DNA of 34,845 nucleotides, taken from the NCBI GenBank assembly GCA_946546825.1, contig CAMNOK010000011.1:1-34845 (forward strand), read 5' to 3'. The position numbers and the translations under genes are program-made. This DNA comes from an uncultured bacterium. Lineage in GTDB: Bacteria > Bacteroidota > Bacteroidia > Bacteroidales > Bacteroidaceae. The number at the start of each line of letters is the position of its first letter. Within the stretch, counting starts at the first letter, position 1. Below, one piece after another: positions 24,227 to 32,130 of the stretch. A model generated the notes under the pieces. That model searched no databases, was not told the DNA's origin, and was given only the letters and a program-made list of their open reading frames with translations.

Positions 24227-25312
24227 TTATTTGTCAGCCTTCCCGTAGTATCTGGCATACCATTCGGCAAAGGCTCTCAGTCCGACGCGCAGGCTGGTTG
24301 ACGGTTTGAAGCCAAGGTCGCGTTCCAGAGGGGTGGTGTCGGCAAAGGTTACGGGAACATCGCCAGGTTGCATGGGTACCAATTCCTTGTGGGCCTCGAA
24401 GTCGTAGTCGGCAGGCAACACGCCGGCCCGAATCAGTTCTTCTTGCAAGATGGTAACAAAGTCTAATAGGTTCTCTGGCGAGCTGTTGCCGATGTTGTAA
24501 ACCTCGTATGGTGGAATGGGCAGGCCGTCTTCACCCTTTTTCTTTTCCGGTGCATGTTGCATGACGCGCACCACACCTTCTACAATGTCGTCAACAAAGG
24601 TGAAGTCGCGTTTGCAGTTGCCATAGTTGAAGATCTGAATGGTCTTGCCTTCGCGGAGCTTGTTGGTGAAGCCGAAGTAGGCCATGTCTGGCCGGCCGGC
24701 CGGTCCATAGACGGTGAAGAAGCGAAGTCCTGTCGAAGGGATGTTGTATAGTTTGGAGTAGGCATGTGCCATAAGCTCGTTGCTTTTCTTGGTGGCTGCA
24801 TAGAGCGACACTGGGTTGTCAACTTTGTCGTCGGTAGAGTAGGGCACCTTTTTGTTGCTGCCATAGACACTGGATGACGAAGCATAGACCAAGTGCTCCA
24901 CCCCTTTTGCTCCATTGTCGTAGGAATGGCGACAGGCCTCCAAGATGTTGTAGAAGCCAATGAGGTTTGACTCAATGTAAGAACCTGGGTTTGTGATGCT
25001 ATATCGCACACCGGCCTGTGCCGCCAGATTTACCACGACGTCAGGCTTGTATTGGCTGAAGAGGTTGTCAATGGCCTGCTTGTCGGCAATGTTGGCTTTG
25101 ACGAACACAAAACTTTCGAACTGCTTGAGCTCTTCCAGTCGTTCATGTTTGATGTTGACATCATAATAGTCCGTGATGCTGTCGATGCCAATTACTCTTA
25201 TGTCATTTTGGAAATCTTTGTATAGTCTCTTCACTAAGTTGGCTCCTATAAAGCCTGCTGCACCAGTGACCATGATGGTCTTTCCGGAAAGGTTGACGTT
25301 GTATTCTTTCAT
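24227..25312 (-). CDS. UDP-glucuronate 4-epimerase-like protein (extended SDR)
   Basis: About 361 residues from ATG 25312 (MKEYNVNLSGKTIMVTGAAG); the frame runs open further upstream, over the kinase gene end, without homology. Rossmann motif GAAGFIGANLV, VNLAAQAGVRYSI with NPGSYIESNLIGFYNILEAC, the catalytic SSSSVYG with YAATKKSNE (Tyr and Lys), and FFTVYGPAGRPDMAYFGFTN. These segments match bacterial UDP-glucuronate epimerases of the CapI/LspL type, which convert UDP-GlcA to UDP-GalA. The substrate would come from Ugd, encoded just beyond on the other strand. Middle gene of a three-gene minus-strand set. Confidence 0.9.
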   Translation of the reverse strand: MKEYNVNLSGKTIMVTGAAGFIGANLVKRLYKDFQNDIRVIGIDSITDYYDVNIKHERLEELKQFESFVFVKANIADKQAIDNLFSQYKPDVVVNLAAQAGVRYSITNPGSYIESNLIGFYNILEACRHSYDNGAKGVEHLVYASSSSVYGSNKKVPYSTDDKVDNPVSLYAATKKSNELMAHAYSKLYNIPSTGLRFFTVYGPAGRPDMAYFGFTNKLREGKTIQIFNYGNCKRDFTFVDDIVEGVVRVMQHAPEKKKGEDGLPIPPYEVYNIGNSSPENLLDFVTILQEELIRAGVLPADYDFEAHKELVPMQPGDVPVTFADTTPLERDLGFKPSTSLRVGLRAFAEWYARYYGKADK

Positions 25313-25358
25313 AATTTGATATTCGAAGGTTGATATCCGATGGTTGGTATAATTGCGG

Positions 25359-26501
25359 TCATACAAACCTTGCACCATTGTCTGGATGTACGAAATAGCA
25401 CTTGAAGGTTTTCTCGTATTCAGGGAATTGTTCCAGGTAGCGTTGTGTGACCTCACGCTCTATCTCTTCCCGATAGGCAGGGTCGATGATGGCGATGCAG
25501 GCACCTTTGAAGCCTGCTCCTGAAAAACGTCCTCCCCACACACCTTTCAGCGTGCGCATGATTTCATAGATGGCGATGAGCTCCGGTGAGCCGCATTCAT
25601 AGTTGTGGATGCTCGACTCACAACTGTCAAACGACAGCTTTCCGAAGAGTTTGAGGTTGCCGGACTCCCAGGCAGTGACACCCTGCCTTACTCTCCTGTA
25701 TTCTGAATAGAAATGTTCGGCTCTTCGTGCGAAGCGTTGTGGCATGGCAATGCGCGTCTTGTCGAAGGTGGCCTTCGGGATGTCGCGCAGGAAAGTCTTG
25801 TCAAAGGTTTTCAGTGGCTGGTCTGTGTAGGCCAGCATGTTCCACGCTGCTGTCTTGCACTCGTAAACGCGCAGGTTGTAGTCGCTGTTGACAAGTGAGC
25901 GAGTCAGGCCGGAGAAGAAAATGCCCAGTTCAAATTCAGGCATGTCAGGATGTTTCTTGATAATGCGATATTCGTTGGTGTCGCAGTCTAAAAACAGTAG
26001 TCCGTCTTTCTTTCCCAAAGCTATGCAGGCCTGGTCCAGCAGACCGTTGTTCAGTCCGATGTACTCGCGTTCCGCCTCCGATGCAATCTGTACCACTTCG
26101 AAGGGCTGCAGACTGATGCCATTGGCCTTGGCCAAGGCCATGACGTAGGCAATGAGTACGGCGGCACTTGAAGACAGACCGCCTACGGGCAGTGAGCCTT
26201 GCAATAGGCCATCAATGCCGTTGGACAACTCAAACCGCTTGCGGAGTGCATACTTTGCACCACGCGCATAGTCGCCCCAGTGGCGCTCACGGACTTGTGA
26301 GGGAGCTGTTACTTCGAAATCTACCTCTCCATCAAAAGAGAGGGAGGACAGGTGCACATGTCCGTCTTCACGGATGTTGAACCACAAATCGACCCCTTTA
26401 TCTATGGCAAAGCCAGTGACTAGCCCATGCTGGTGATCCACATGGGCTCCCAGCGGGCACACCCGATAGGGTGAGAAAATATGATATTGATATTTGTTCA
26501 T
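25359..26501 (-). CDS. GHMP-family sugar kinase, galacturonokinase-like
   Basis: 380 residues. The ATP loop is PVGGLSSSAAV (105-115) and a third GHMP motif is GRFSGAGFKGAC near 330. The substrate-end motif reads SPYRVCPLGAHVDHQHG (10-26), not the GRxNLIGEHxDY of galactokinase. As I recall plant galacturonokinase, it has SPYRICPLGAHIDHQGG here, plus matching stretches to WGDYARGAKYAL, YNLRVYECKTAAW, RRAEHFYSE and IHNYECGSPELI. The likely reaction is galacturonate (or a close sugar acid) plus ATP to the 1-phosphate. With the neighbouring nucleotidyltransferase and 4-epimerase this gives a uronate salvage route. The older label 'galactokinase' is the main alternative. The promoter box lies only 5 bases upstream of the ATG. 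Confidence 0.85.
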   Translation of the reverse strand: MNKYQYHIFSPYRVCPLGAHVDHQHGLVTGFAIDKGVDLWFNIREDGHVHLSSLSFDGEVDFEVTAPSQVRERHWGDYARGAKYALRKRFELSNGIDGLLQGSLPVGGLSSSAAVLIAYVMALAKANGISLQPFEVVQIASEAEREYIGLNNGLLDQACIALGKKDGLLFLDCDTNEYRIIKKHPDMPEFELGIFFSGLTRSLVNSDYNLRVYECKTAAWNMLAYTDQPLKTFDKTFLRDIPKATFDKTRIAMPQRFARRAEHFYSEYRRVRQGVTAWESGNLKLFGKLSFDSCESSIHNYECGSPELIAIYEIMRTLKGVWGGRFSGAGFKGACIAIIDPAYREEIEREVTQRYLEQFPEYEKTFKCYFVHPDNGARFV

Positions 26502-26506
26502 CTCTG

Positions 26507-26538
26507 CAAAGATATGAAATTCTTACGTTTTGCCCAAA
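26507..26538 (-). promoter_or_regulatory. Promoter of the kinase gene set, near-leaderless
   Basis: On the minus strand TTTG (26538-26535), a 20-base spacer and TATCTTTG (26514-26507). The -7 box ends only 5 bases before the ATG at 26501, so the transcript would start at or almost at the start codon. Confidence 0.65.
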
Positions 26539-26553
26539 TTTTCTAACAGAAGA

Positions 26554-26585
26554 TTTGGCTGTCGGGGGAAAAAACCGTAACTTTG
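26554..26585 (+). promoter_or_regulatory. Promoter of the ugd-rml operon
   Basis: TTTG at 26554-26557, a 20-base spacer and TAACTTTG at 26578-26585. It is divergent from the kinase promoter, with the two -33 elements only 15 bases apart. The leader to ATG 26609 is about 20 bases. Confidence 0.75.
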
Positions 26586-26608
26586 TGCCATTAAATATAT
26601 AAATAAAA

Positions 26609-27952
26609 ATGAAAGCAGAAAAAGATATTCAAGTGGCAGTGGCCGGAACCGGCTATGTTGGCTTAAGTATAGCTACACTGCTGAGTCAGCATCATCAAGT
26701 CACGGCGGTAGATGTGATTCCAGAAAAAGTGGATATGATTAATCGTCGTCAGTCGCCTATCCAGGATGAGTATATAGAAAAATATTTCGCAGAGAAAGAG
26801 CTGAATCTCACGGCTACCCTTGATGGTGCTGCAGCCTATCGCAATGCCGATTTCGTGGTCATCGCCGCACCGACCAACTATGACCCGGTGAAGAACTACT
26901 TTGACACGTCTCATGTGGAGGAGGTCATCGACCTTGTGCTGTCTGTGAACCCCGATGCTGTGATGGTCATCAAGTCAACCATCCCCGTGGGCTACACCCG
27001 TTCACTGTTTGTGAAGTACGCGTTGCAGTTTCTCTATAAACCGGAACTGAAGGGTAAGAAGTTCAACCTGTTGTTCTCACCGGAGTTCCTGCGTGAGAGC
27101 AAGGCTCTTTATGACAACCTGTACCCGAGTCGTATCATTGTGGGCTACCCGAAGATTATTGATATCGATGACAAGACTTTCACGGAGGAAAATGCTGCCA
27201 TCAAGGCCATAGGTAATCCCAAGGCAGAGGAACATGCCCACATCTTCGCGTCGCTCTTGCAGGAGGGGGCTATCAAAGAGGATATACCTACGCTCTTCAT
27301 GGGCATGAAGGAGGCCGAGGCGGTGAAACTCTTTGCCAACACTTATCTGGCCCTGCGCGTGAGCTACTTCAACGAGTTGGATACCTATGCAGAGGTAAAG
27401 GGCCTCGACACGGCAGCCATCATCAACGGCGTAGGACTCGACCCGCGTATTGGTTCTCACTATAACAACCCGTCGTTTGGCTATGGCGGCTATTGCCTGC
27501 CGAAAGACACCAAACAGCTGCTGGCCAACTATCAGGATGTTCCGCAAGACATGATGACGGCCATCGTGCAGAGCAACCGCACACGAAAGGACTATATCGC
27601 CGACGCCGTGTTGCGAAAAGCCGGCTACTACAATGAGAACAGCCTGTTTGATGCCAGCAAGGAGAAAAACTGTGTCATCGGCGTCTATCGCCTGACCATG
27701 AAGTCCAACTCCGACAACTTCCGCCAGTCGGCCATTCAGGGTATCATGAAACGTATCAAGGCCAAGGGCGCAGAGGTCATCATCTATGAACCTACCTTGG
27801 AGGACGGAACGACCTTCTTTGGCTCAGTTGTTGTCAATGATCTGAAGGCTTTCAAGCAGCGTTCGCAAGCCATTATTGCCAATCGCTATGATGCTTGCCT
27901 CGACGATGTACAGCAGAAGGTCTATACCCGCGATTTGTTCCGTCGCGACTAA
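26609..27952 (+). CDS. ugd: UDP-glucose 6-dehydrogenase
   Basis: 447 residues. NAD-binding motif [11 protein letters not shown] near residue 10, [15 protein letters not shown] (about 91), [19 protein letters not shown], and [15 protein letters not shown] with catalytic Cys296. The C-terminal domain has [20 protein letters not shown]. It oxidises UDP-glucose to UDP-glucuronate with two NAD. The [10 protein letters not shown] and GGYCLPKDT versions of the motifs and the small second half favour UDP-glucose over UDP-ManNAc as substrate. First gene of a plus-strand operon with rmlC, rmlD and rmlB; the product would feed the 4-epimerase encoded divergently. Confidence 0.92.
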   Translation: MKAEKDIQVAVAGTGYVGLSIATLLSQHHQVTAVDVIPEKVDMINRRQSPIQDEYIEKYFAEKELNLTATLDGAAAYRNADFVVIAAPTNYDPVKNYFDTSHVEEVIDLVLSVNPDAVMVIKSTIPVGYTRSLFVKYALQFLYKPELKGKKFNLLFSPEFLRESKALYDNLYPSRIIVGYPKIIDIDDKTFTEENAAIKAIGNPKAEEHAHIFASLLQEGAIKEDIPTLFMGMKEAEAVKLFANTYLALRVSYFNELDTYAEVKGLDTAAIINGVGLDPRIGSHYNNPSFGYGGYCLPKDTKQLLANYQDVPQDMMTAIVQSNRTRKDYIADAVLRKAGYYNENSLFDASKEKNCVIGVYRLTMKSNSDNFRQSAIQGIMKRIKAKGAEVIIYEPTLEDGTTFFGSVVVNDLKAFKQRSQAIIANRYDACLDDVQQKVYTRDLFRRD

Positions 27953-27999
27953 AAGTTTTAATCAGTAAACTTAAACTTCCAATTTCCAATACAAGAATA

Positions 28000-28569
28000 A
28001 TGAATGTAATAAAAACAGACATAGAGGGGGTGTGCGTGATAGAACCACGCGTTTTTAACGATGCCCGTGGCTACTTCTTCGAATCATTCTCTCAGCGTGA
28101 CTTTGAGAAAGAAGTGCGTACCATCCATTTTGTGCAGGACAACGAGTCAAAGTCTTCGTATGGTGTAGTGCGCGGCCTGCATTTCCAACGTCCACCCTAT
28201 AGCCAGAGCAAGTTAGTGAGAGTCATTCAAGGAGCCGTTCTCGATGTTGCCGTCGATATCCGCAAGGGATCACCTACTTATGGCAAGTGGGTGTCGTGCC
28301 TCATGACGGGCGATAACCATCGGCAGTTCTTTGTGCCGCGTGGCTTTGCCCACGGCTTTTCAGTGTTGTCAGAGGAGGCCGTCTTCCAATATAAGTGTGA
28401 CAACTTCTACCATCCGGAAGCTGAAGGCGCCGTGGCCTGGAATGACCCCGCCCTGGGCATTGACTGGCAGATTCCTGCCGACAAGGTCATCCTGTCGGAG
28501 AAAGACCAGCACCACCCCCTGTTGCAAGACCTCGACAACCCTTTCGACATGAATATTCCTCTTTATTGA
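28000..28569 (+). CDS. rmlC: dTDP-4-dehydrorhamnose 3,5-epimerase
   Basis: 189 residues, normal length. Cupin fold with YFFESFSQRDFEKEV, FVQDNESKSSYGVVRGLHFQ (the RGLHFQ His is the active-site base), KLVRVIQGAVLDVAVDIRKG, FVPRGFAHGFSVLSE and YKCDNFYHPEAEGAVAWND. Start at 28000 (MNVIKTDIEGVCVIEPRVF); the frame upstream runs into ugd without homology. Third step of dTDP-L-rhamnose synthesis. Confidence 0.95.
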   Translation: MNVIKTDIEGVCVIEPRVFNDARGYFFESFSQRDFEKEVRTIHFVQDNESKSSYGVVRGLHFQRPPYSQSKLVRVIQGAVLDVAVDIRKGSPTYGKWVSCLMTGDNHRQFFVPRGFAHGFSVLSEEAVFQYKCDNFYHPEAEGAVAWNDPALGIDWQIPADKVILSEKDQHHPLLQDLDNPFDMNIPLY

Positions 28570-28583
28570 AAAGCGCATAAAAA

Positions 28584-29522
28584 ATGATGAATATCTTAGT
28601 GACAGGTGCTAACGGACAGCTTGGCAACGAGATGCGACTGCTGAGTCAGCATTCTATCGATCGCTATATCTTTACCGACGTGGTCAATGTGGAGGGCGTG
28701 GAGACAACAATCCTCGACATCACTGACATGGAGGCTATCCGGAAACTGGTTAGCGAGGAACAGGTGAATGTCATTGTCAACTGCGCCGCCTATACCAATG
28801 TTGATAAGGCTGAGAGCGACGAGGCATTGTGCGAATTGCTGAATGCCAAAGCCCCGGAAAACCTGGCTTTGGCCATGAAAGAGGTTGGAGGCCTGCTGGT
28901 TCATGTCTCTACTGACTATGTGTTTGGTGGTGACCCCTACAACACACCCTGCCGGGAGGAACAGAAAGGAACTCCCACTGGTGTCTATGGACTGACGAAG
29001 CTGCATGGTGAGGAAAACATCATCAACAGCGGTGTTGACTACCTCATCTTCCGCACGGCTTGGCTCTATTCTGAGTATGGACGCAATTTCGTGAAGACCA
29101 TGCTCAAACTGACAGAGGAGAAACCTCTGGTAAAGGTGGTCTTCGACCAGGTGGGAACTCCTACTTATGCCTACGACCTGGCTCAGACTATTGTGACGGC
29201 TATTGATGATTATCGACAGGAAGCTCTCGAAAATGCATCTTCCTGCTTTACCTATTCCAAAGCGGGTATCTATCATTATAGCAATGAGGGTGTCTGCTCA
29301 TGGTATGACTTCACCAAGATGATAGCTGAGTTCTCCGGGCATACGGCCTGCGATATCCAGCCTTGCCACAGCAACGAGTTCCCCAGCCCTGTGAATCGTC
29401 CGGCATTCTCAGTTCTCGACAAAACGAAGGTCAAGGAAACCTTCGGTCTGCTGGTGCCTTACTGGACAGACTCTCTGAAAAAATGTTTAGCCAATCTCGG
29501 CCAAATGAAGCATGAGCATTAA
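28584..29522 (+). CDS. rmlD: dTDP-4-dehydrorhamnose reductase
   Basis: 312 residues. MMNILVTGANGQLGNEMR at the start, NCAAYTNVDKAESDE, VHVSTDYVFGGD, the YGLTKLHGE catalytic Tyr/Lys, and RTAWLYSEYGRNFVKTM. It reduces dTDP-4-dehydro-L-rhamnose to dTDP-L-rhamnose. ATG at 28584 or 28587 (MM); 14 bases after rmlC. Its end lies just before rmlB. Confidence 0.95.
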   Translation: MMNILVTGANGQLGNEMRLLSQHSIDRYIFTDVVNVEGVETTILDITDMEAIRKLVSEEQVNVIVNCAAYTNVDKAESDEALCELLNAKAPENLALAMKEVGGLLVHVSTDYVFGGDPYNTPCREEQKGTPTGVYGLTKLHGEENIINSGVDYLIFRTAWLYSEYGRNFVKTMLKLTEEKPLVKVVFDQVGTPTYAYDLAQTIVTAIDDYRQEALENASSCFTYSKAGIYHYSNEGVCSWYDFTKMIAEFSGHTACDIQPCHSNEFPSPVNRPAFSVLDKTKVKETFGLLVPYWTDSLKKCLANLGQMKHEH

Positions 29523-29535
29523 ACATAAAAATAAT

Positions 29536-30678
29536 ATGACCTATAAAAGAAACATTGTGATTACTGGTGGCGCAGGCTTCATTGGCTCGCATGTTGTCCG
29601 CCTGTTTGTGAACAAATATCCGGAATATAAGATTGTCAACCTCGACAAGTTGACCTATGCCGGTAATCTGGCTAATCTCAAGGATGTGGAGCAGAAACCC
29701 AACTACAAGTTCGTGAAGATGGACATCTGTGACTTTGATGCCTTCTACCAACTGATGCAGGACGAGCACATCGACGGCATCATCCACCTGGCAGCAGAGA
29801 GCCATGTTGACCGCAGCATCAAAGATCCCTTTACCTTTGCGCGGACTAATGTGATGGGAACGCTTACCCTCCTGCAGGCCGCCAAGCTCTATTGGGAGTC
29901 ACTGCCTGAGAAATATGAGGGCAAACGCTTCTACCACATCTCTACCGACGAGGTGTATGGAGCCTTACAGATGACACACCCCGAGGGCATAGAACCGCCG
30001 TTCTCTACAACGGCCTCGTCTTCTGAACACCATCTGGCATACGGAGAAGACTTCTTCTATGAAACCACGAAGTACAATCCACATAGCCCATACAGCGCGT
30101 CAAAAGCTTCTAGCGACCATTTCGTGCGTGCCTTCCATGACACCTATGGCATGCCCACCATCGTGACCAACTGCTCCAACAACTATGGTCCTTACCAGTT
30201 CCCGGAGAAACTCATCCCCCTGTTCATCAATAACATTCGTCACCGTAAGCCGCTGCCTGTGTATGGCAAGGGTGAGAATGTGCGCGACTGGCTGTTTGTA
30301 GAAGACCATGCCCGCGCCATCGATATCATCTTCCATCGTGGCACGATAGCCGAGACTTACAACATAGGTGGCTTCAACGAGTGGAAAAACATCGATATCA
30401 TCAAGGTCGTCATCAAGACCGTTGACCGCCTGCTCGGACGTAAGGAGGGAGAAGACTTGAACCTCATCACCTATGTCACCGACCGCCTTGGCCACGACGC
30501 ACGCTATGCCATCGATTCTACCAAATTGCAGAAAGAACTTGGCTGGGAGCCCAGCCTACAGTTCGAAGAGGGTATAGAGAAAACCGTACGCTGGTATCTG
30601 GATAACCAGGAATGGATGGACAATGTCACTTCCGGTGACTACCAGAAATACTATGATGCTATGTATCAGGGCCGTTGA
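29536..30678 (+). CDS. rmlB: dTDP-glucose 4,6-dehydratase
   Basis: 380 residues. NIVITGGAGFIGSHVVRLFV, HLAAESHVDRSI, FYHISTDEVYGAL with the catalytic Thr-Asp-Glu, YSASKASSDHFV (Tyr/Lys), NNYGPYQFPEKLIPL and GENVRDWLFVEDHA. It converts dTDP-glucose to the 4-keto-6-deoxy sugar, the second step of the rhamnose route. ATG 29536 (MTYKRNIVITGG) is preferred to the frame start at 29512, which would overlap rmlD. The order C-D-B is found without rmlA in this window; the gene for dTDP-glucose synthesis must be elsewhere. Confidence 0.95.
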   Translation: MTYKRNIVITGGAGFIGSHVVRLFVNKYPEYKIVNLDKLTYAGNLANLKDVEQKPNYKFVKMDICDFDAFYQLMQDEHIDGIIHLAAESHVDRSIKDPFTFARTNVMGTLTLLQAAKLYWESLPEKYEGKRFYHISTDEVYGALQMTHPEGIEPPFSTTASSSEHHLAYGEDFFYETTKYNPHSPYSASKASSDHFVRAFHDTYGMPTIVTNCSNNYGPYQFPEKLIPLFINNIRHRKPLPVYGKGENVRDWLFVEDHARAIDIIFHRGTIAETYNIGGFNEWKNIDIIKVVIKTVDRLLGRKEGEDLNLITYVTDRLGHDARYAIDSTKLQKELGWEPSLQFEEGIEKTVRWYLDNQEWMDNVTSGDYQKYYDAMYQGR

Positions 30679-30751
30679 GGTCTGACTTTAAGTCATACCT
30701 TTCATACCCCTATATAATATAATAAGGTGTGTGCAAAAAACACGAAAAAGT

Positions 30752-30783
30752 TTTGTTGCATACGCCTTATTTTCGTAACTTTG
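30752..30783 (+). promoter_or_regulatory. Upstream promoter-like site before tmRNA, leading into a hairpin
   Basis: TTTG (30752-30755), 20 bases, TAACTTTG (30776-30783). The -7 box is itself part of a hairpin: GTAACTT-GCG (30775-30785) pairs with CGC-AAGTTAC (30793-30804, one bulged base on each side). The site lies about 85 bases before the main tmRNA promoter. Confidence 0.5.
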
Positions 30784-30836
30784 CGAATAAACCGCGAAGT
30801 TACAATGCACTCGGCATAAAAAACAAACTGTTTTGT

Positions 30837-30867
30837 TTTGTTCTTCTCTCGTTTTTTTATAACTTTG
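30837..30867 (+). promoter_or_regulatory. tmRNA promoter
   Basis: TTTG (30837-30840), a 19-base spacer and TAACTTTG (30860-30867). It lies about 42 bases before the mature 5' end of the tmRNA, leaving a short precursor leader. Confidence 0.75.
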
Positions 30868-30908
30868 CACCTGCATATTTCATGTAGCATCTACAAAATC
30901 ACTTTCAA

Positions 30909-31304
30909 GGGGTTGACAGGATTAGACGGCAAGATGAAATGGTGTGTAAGCATGCGGAGGCTCGTCGGCTCCCTCCTAAATCAGAGTAGGCAGAAAATTA
31001 ATTGGCAACAATCAGTATGCTCTCGCTGCTTAATCGAAGCACAGTAGATTTTGAGCTTAATTCCGTCACCAGGTGATGGAACGAGACGTCGCTCCGGGGA
31101 TGTTGTTCCGAATCTTACGGGTTTAGCGGCGCAGGCAAATCGGAAATAGTCTGTGTAGGCCTCGATGCACTGATGAAGATTAGAGGATAAGGCTGTTGTT
31201 GGTGGCCCGGGTCTTGCCACAGCTCGAAAATGAAGGCCGGGATAAGCATGTAGAAAGCACATGGTTTCCTTGTGCGGACGCGGGTTCGATTCCCGCCAGC
31301 TCCA
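30909..31304 (+). ncRNA. ssrA: tmRNA (transfer-messenger RNA)
   Basis: The 5' end GGGGTTGACAGGATTAGACGG is the tmRNA hallmark. The 3' end has the T-arm GCGGGTTCGATTCCCGC and the acceptor half CAGCTCC plus A, which pairs with the 5' GGGGTTG. CCA is not encoded (CTA follows). The tag frame is at 31004-31033: GGC AAC AAT CAG TAT GCT CTC GCT GCT TAA, giving GNNQYALAA, nine residues like the GE(T/N)NYALAA tags I recall from other Bacteroidales. With SmpB it rescues stalled ribosomes and marks the peptide for proteolysis. The ATG-started frames on either strand in this RNA are spurious. Confidence 0.95.
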
Positions 31305-31328
31305 CTAAAGTCTGATGAAAAGAAATGA

Positions 31329-31361
31329 AAAATCCTGTAATTCGTTGAATTGCAGGATTTT
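31329..31361 (+). terminator. Terminator after tmRNA
   Basis: A 15-base stem AAAATCCTGTAATTC (31329-31343), loop GTT, and GAATTGCAGGATTTT (31347-31361), with one G-T wobble. The 3' arm ends in TTTTCGTTTT. The A-rich 5' side makes it able to work on both strands. Confidence 0.85.
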
Positions 31362-31408
31362 CGTTTTGCAAGAGATTGAAAGAAATTGAAAAGCGCGGAA
31401 AGATTACC

Positions 31409-31454
31409 GTTGGACTTCTCGTTGGACTGGAAGTCTGGAGGTGAAAAGTCCAAC
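31409..31454. repeat. GTTGGACT repeats between tmRNA and truncated integrase
   Basis: GTTGGACT occurs at 31409-31416 and 31421-31428 (12-base spacing) and inverted, AGTCCAAC, at 31447-31454; the outer pair is a perfect 9-base inverted repeat (GTTGGACTT/AAGTCCAAC). Short clustered repeats between a tRNA-like 3' end and an integrase gene look like recombinase arm-binding sites. Their function here is inferred from position. Confidence 0.55.
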
Positions 31455-31550
31455 ACATTCCACATATTTCATTGATGTTCAATATTTTGCACTTCCATAT
31501 TTCAAAGATTGTTCCGAACTTTGCAGTCAGAAAAAAACAATCAATTTAAT

Positions 31551-31799
31551 ATGGTTAATATCTTATTTTTTATCAAGAGAAAGAAGTTGCTGAAAGATGG
31601 AACCGCTCCTATTTATATAAGGGTTACGGTCAACAAGGTTTCATCGGAATTTGCAACAGGAAAGAGCGTCAATCCTTCCCAATGGGTTGCAGTTAAGGGT
31701 AGAGTAAAAGGAAATACATTGCTTAATAAGCAATTGAACACCTTTCTTGACCCACGAATTGACAGGAGAGCCTGCCTTTTGATGAAAAGTTTGCGTTGA
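31551..31799 (+). pseudogene. Truncated tyrosine recombinase (integrase N-terminal domain only)
   Basis: From ATG 31551 the frame reads MVNILFFIKRKKLLKDGTAP, then IYIRVTVNKVSSEFATGKSV, NPSQWVAVKGRVKG and LNKQLNTFLD. This is the N-terminal arm-binding domain of Bacteroidetes integrases (normally 400 residues or so). After about residue 68 the homology stops and the frame ends at 31799. The core-binding and catalytic (R..H-x-x-R..Y) domains are missing. It lies just after the tmRNA and probably belonged to an element integrated at its 3' end. Confidence 0.85.
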
Positions 31800-32130
31800 A
31801 TCTACTGAATTTGAAGCAAGATGAAATGATTGTCGCATAAATTGAGTATCTTTGCAGCATGAAATTCAAAAATGTGTAAAATGACGTAATAGTTTAACAA
31901 GACATATCATCAGAAGAAGTGTTTTACTTCTTGCATGTGACATTCGGAAAATCGCCAATTAGAAGAATGTGTTCCAATAGCAAGTTAGTGAAATGCTTGT
32001 ACCTTACAGGTGCAGGCTTTCCTTATTTGTGGGACAAAGGTGTTTGGCGATACCTCCGAATGTGCAAATACAGGATTGTTTGCACCTTTTCTTTTTGTGT
32101 GTCGCAAAACAGAAATACAAATAAAGGAAG
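31800..32130. other. Intergenic stretch, scrambled, no confident gene
   Basis: A frame open from about 31766 to a stop at 31838-31840 reads ESLPFDEKFALNLLNLKQDE and may be the tail of another lost gene. A TATCTTTG (31847-31854) has no -33 partner at the right spacing. GTGCAAA (32062-32068) and TTTGCAC (32079-32085) form a perfect hairpin followed by a T-rich run, a possible weak terminator or leader structure for the gene at 32131. Nothing else is supported. Confidence 0.5.

Noticed and set aside
30838..31047. Plus-strand frame of 69 codons across the tmRNA 5' half
   Set aside because: It starts at a TTG in the promoter and runs through structured RNA. The tmRNA explains the sequence.
31115..31482. 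Minus-strand frames with ELAGIEPASAQGNHVLSTCL and GAGGNRTRVRTRKP-type sequence
   Set aside because: They are antisense translation of the tmRNA T-arm and acceptor end. This is a well-known class of spurious protein from tRNA-like sequence.
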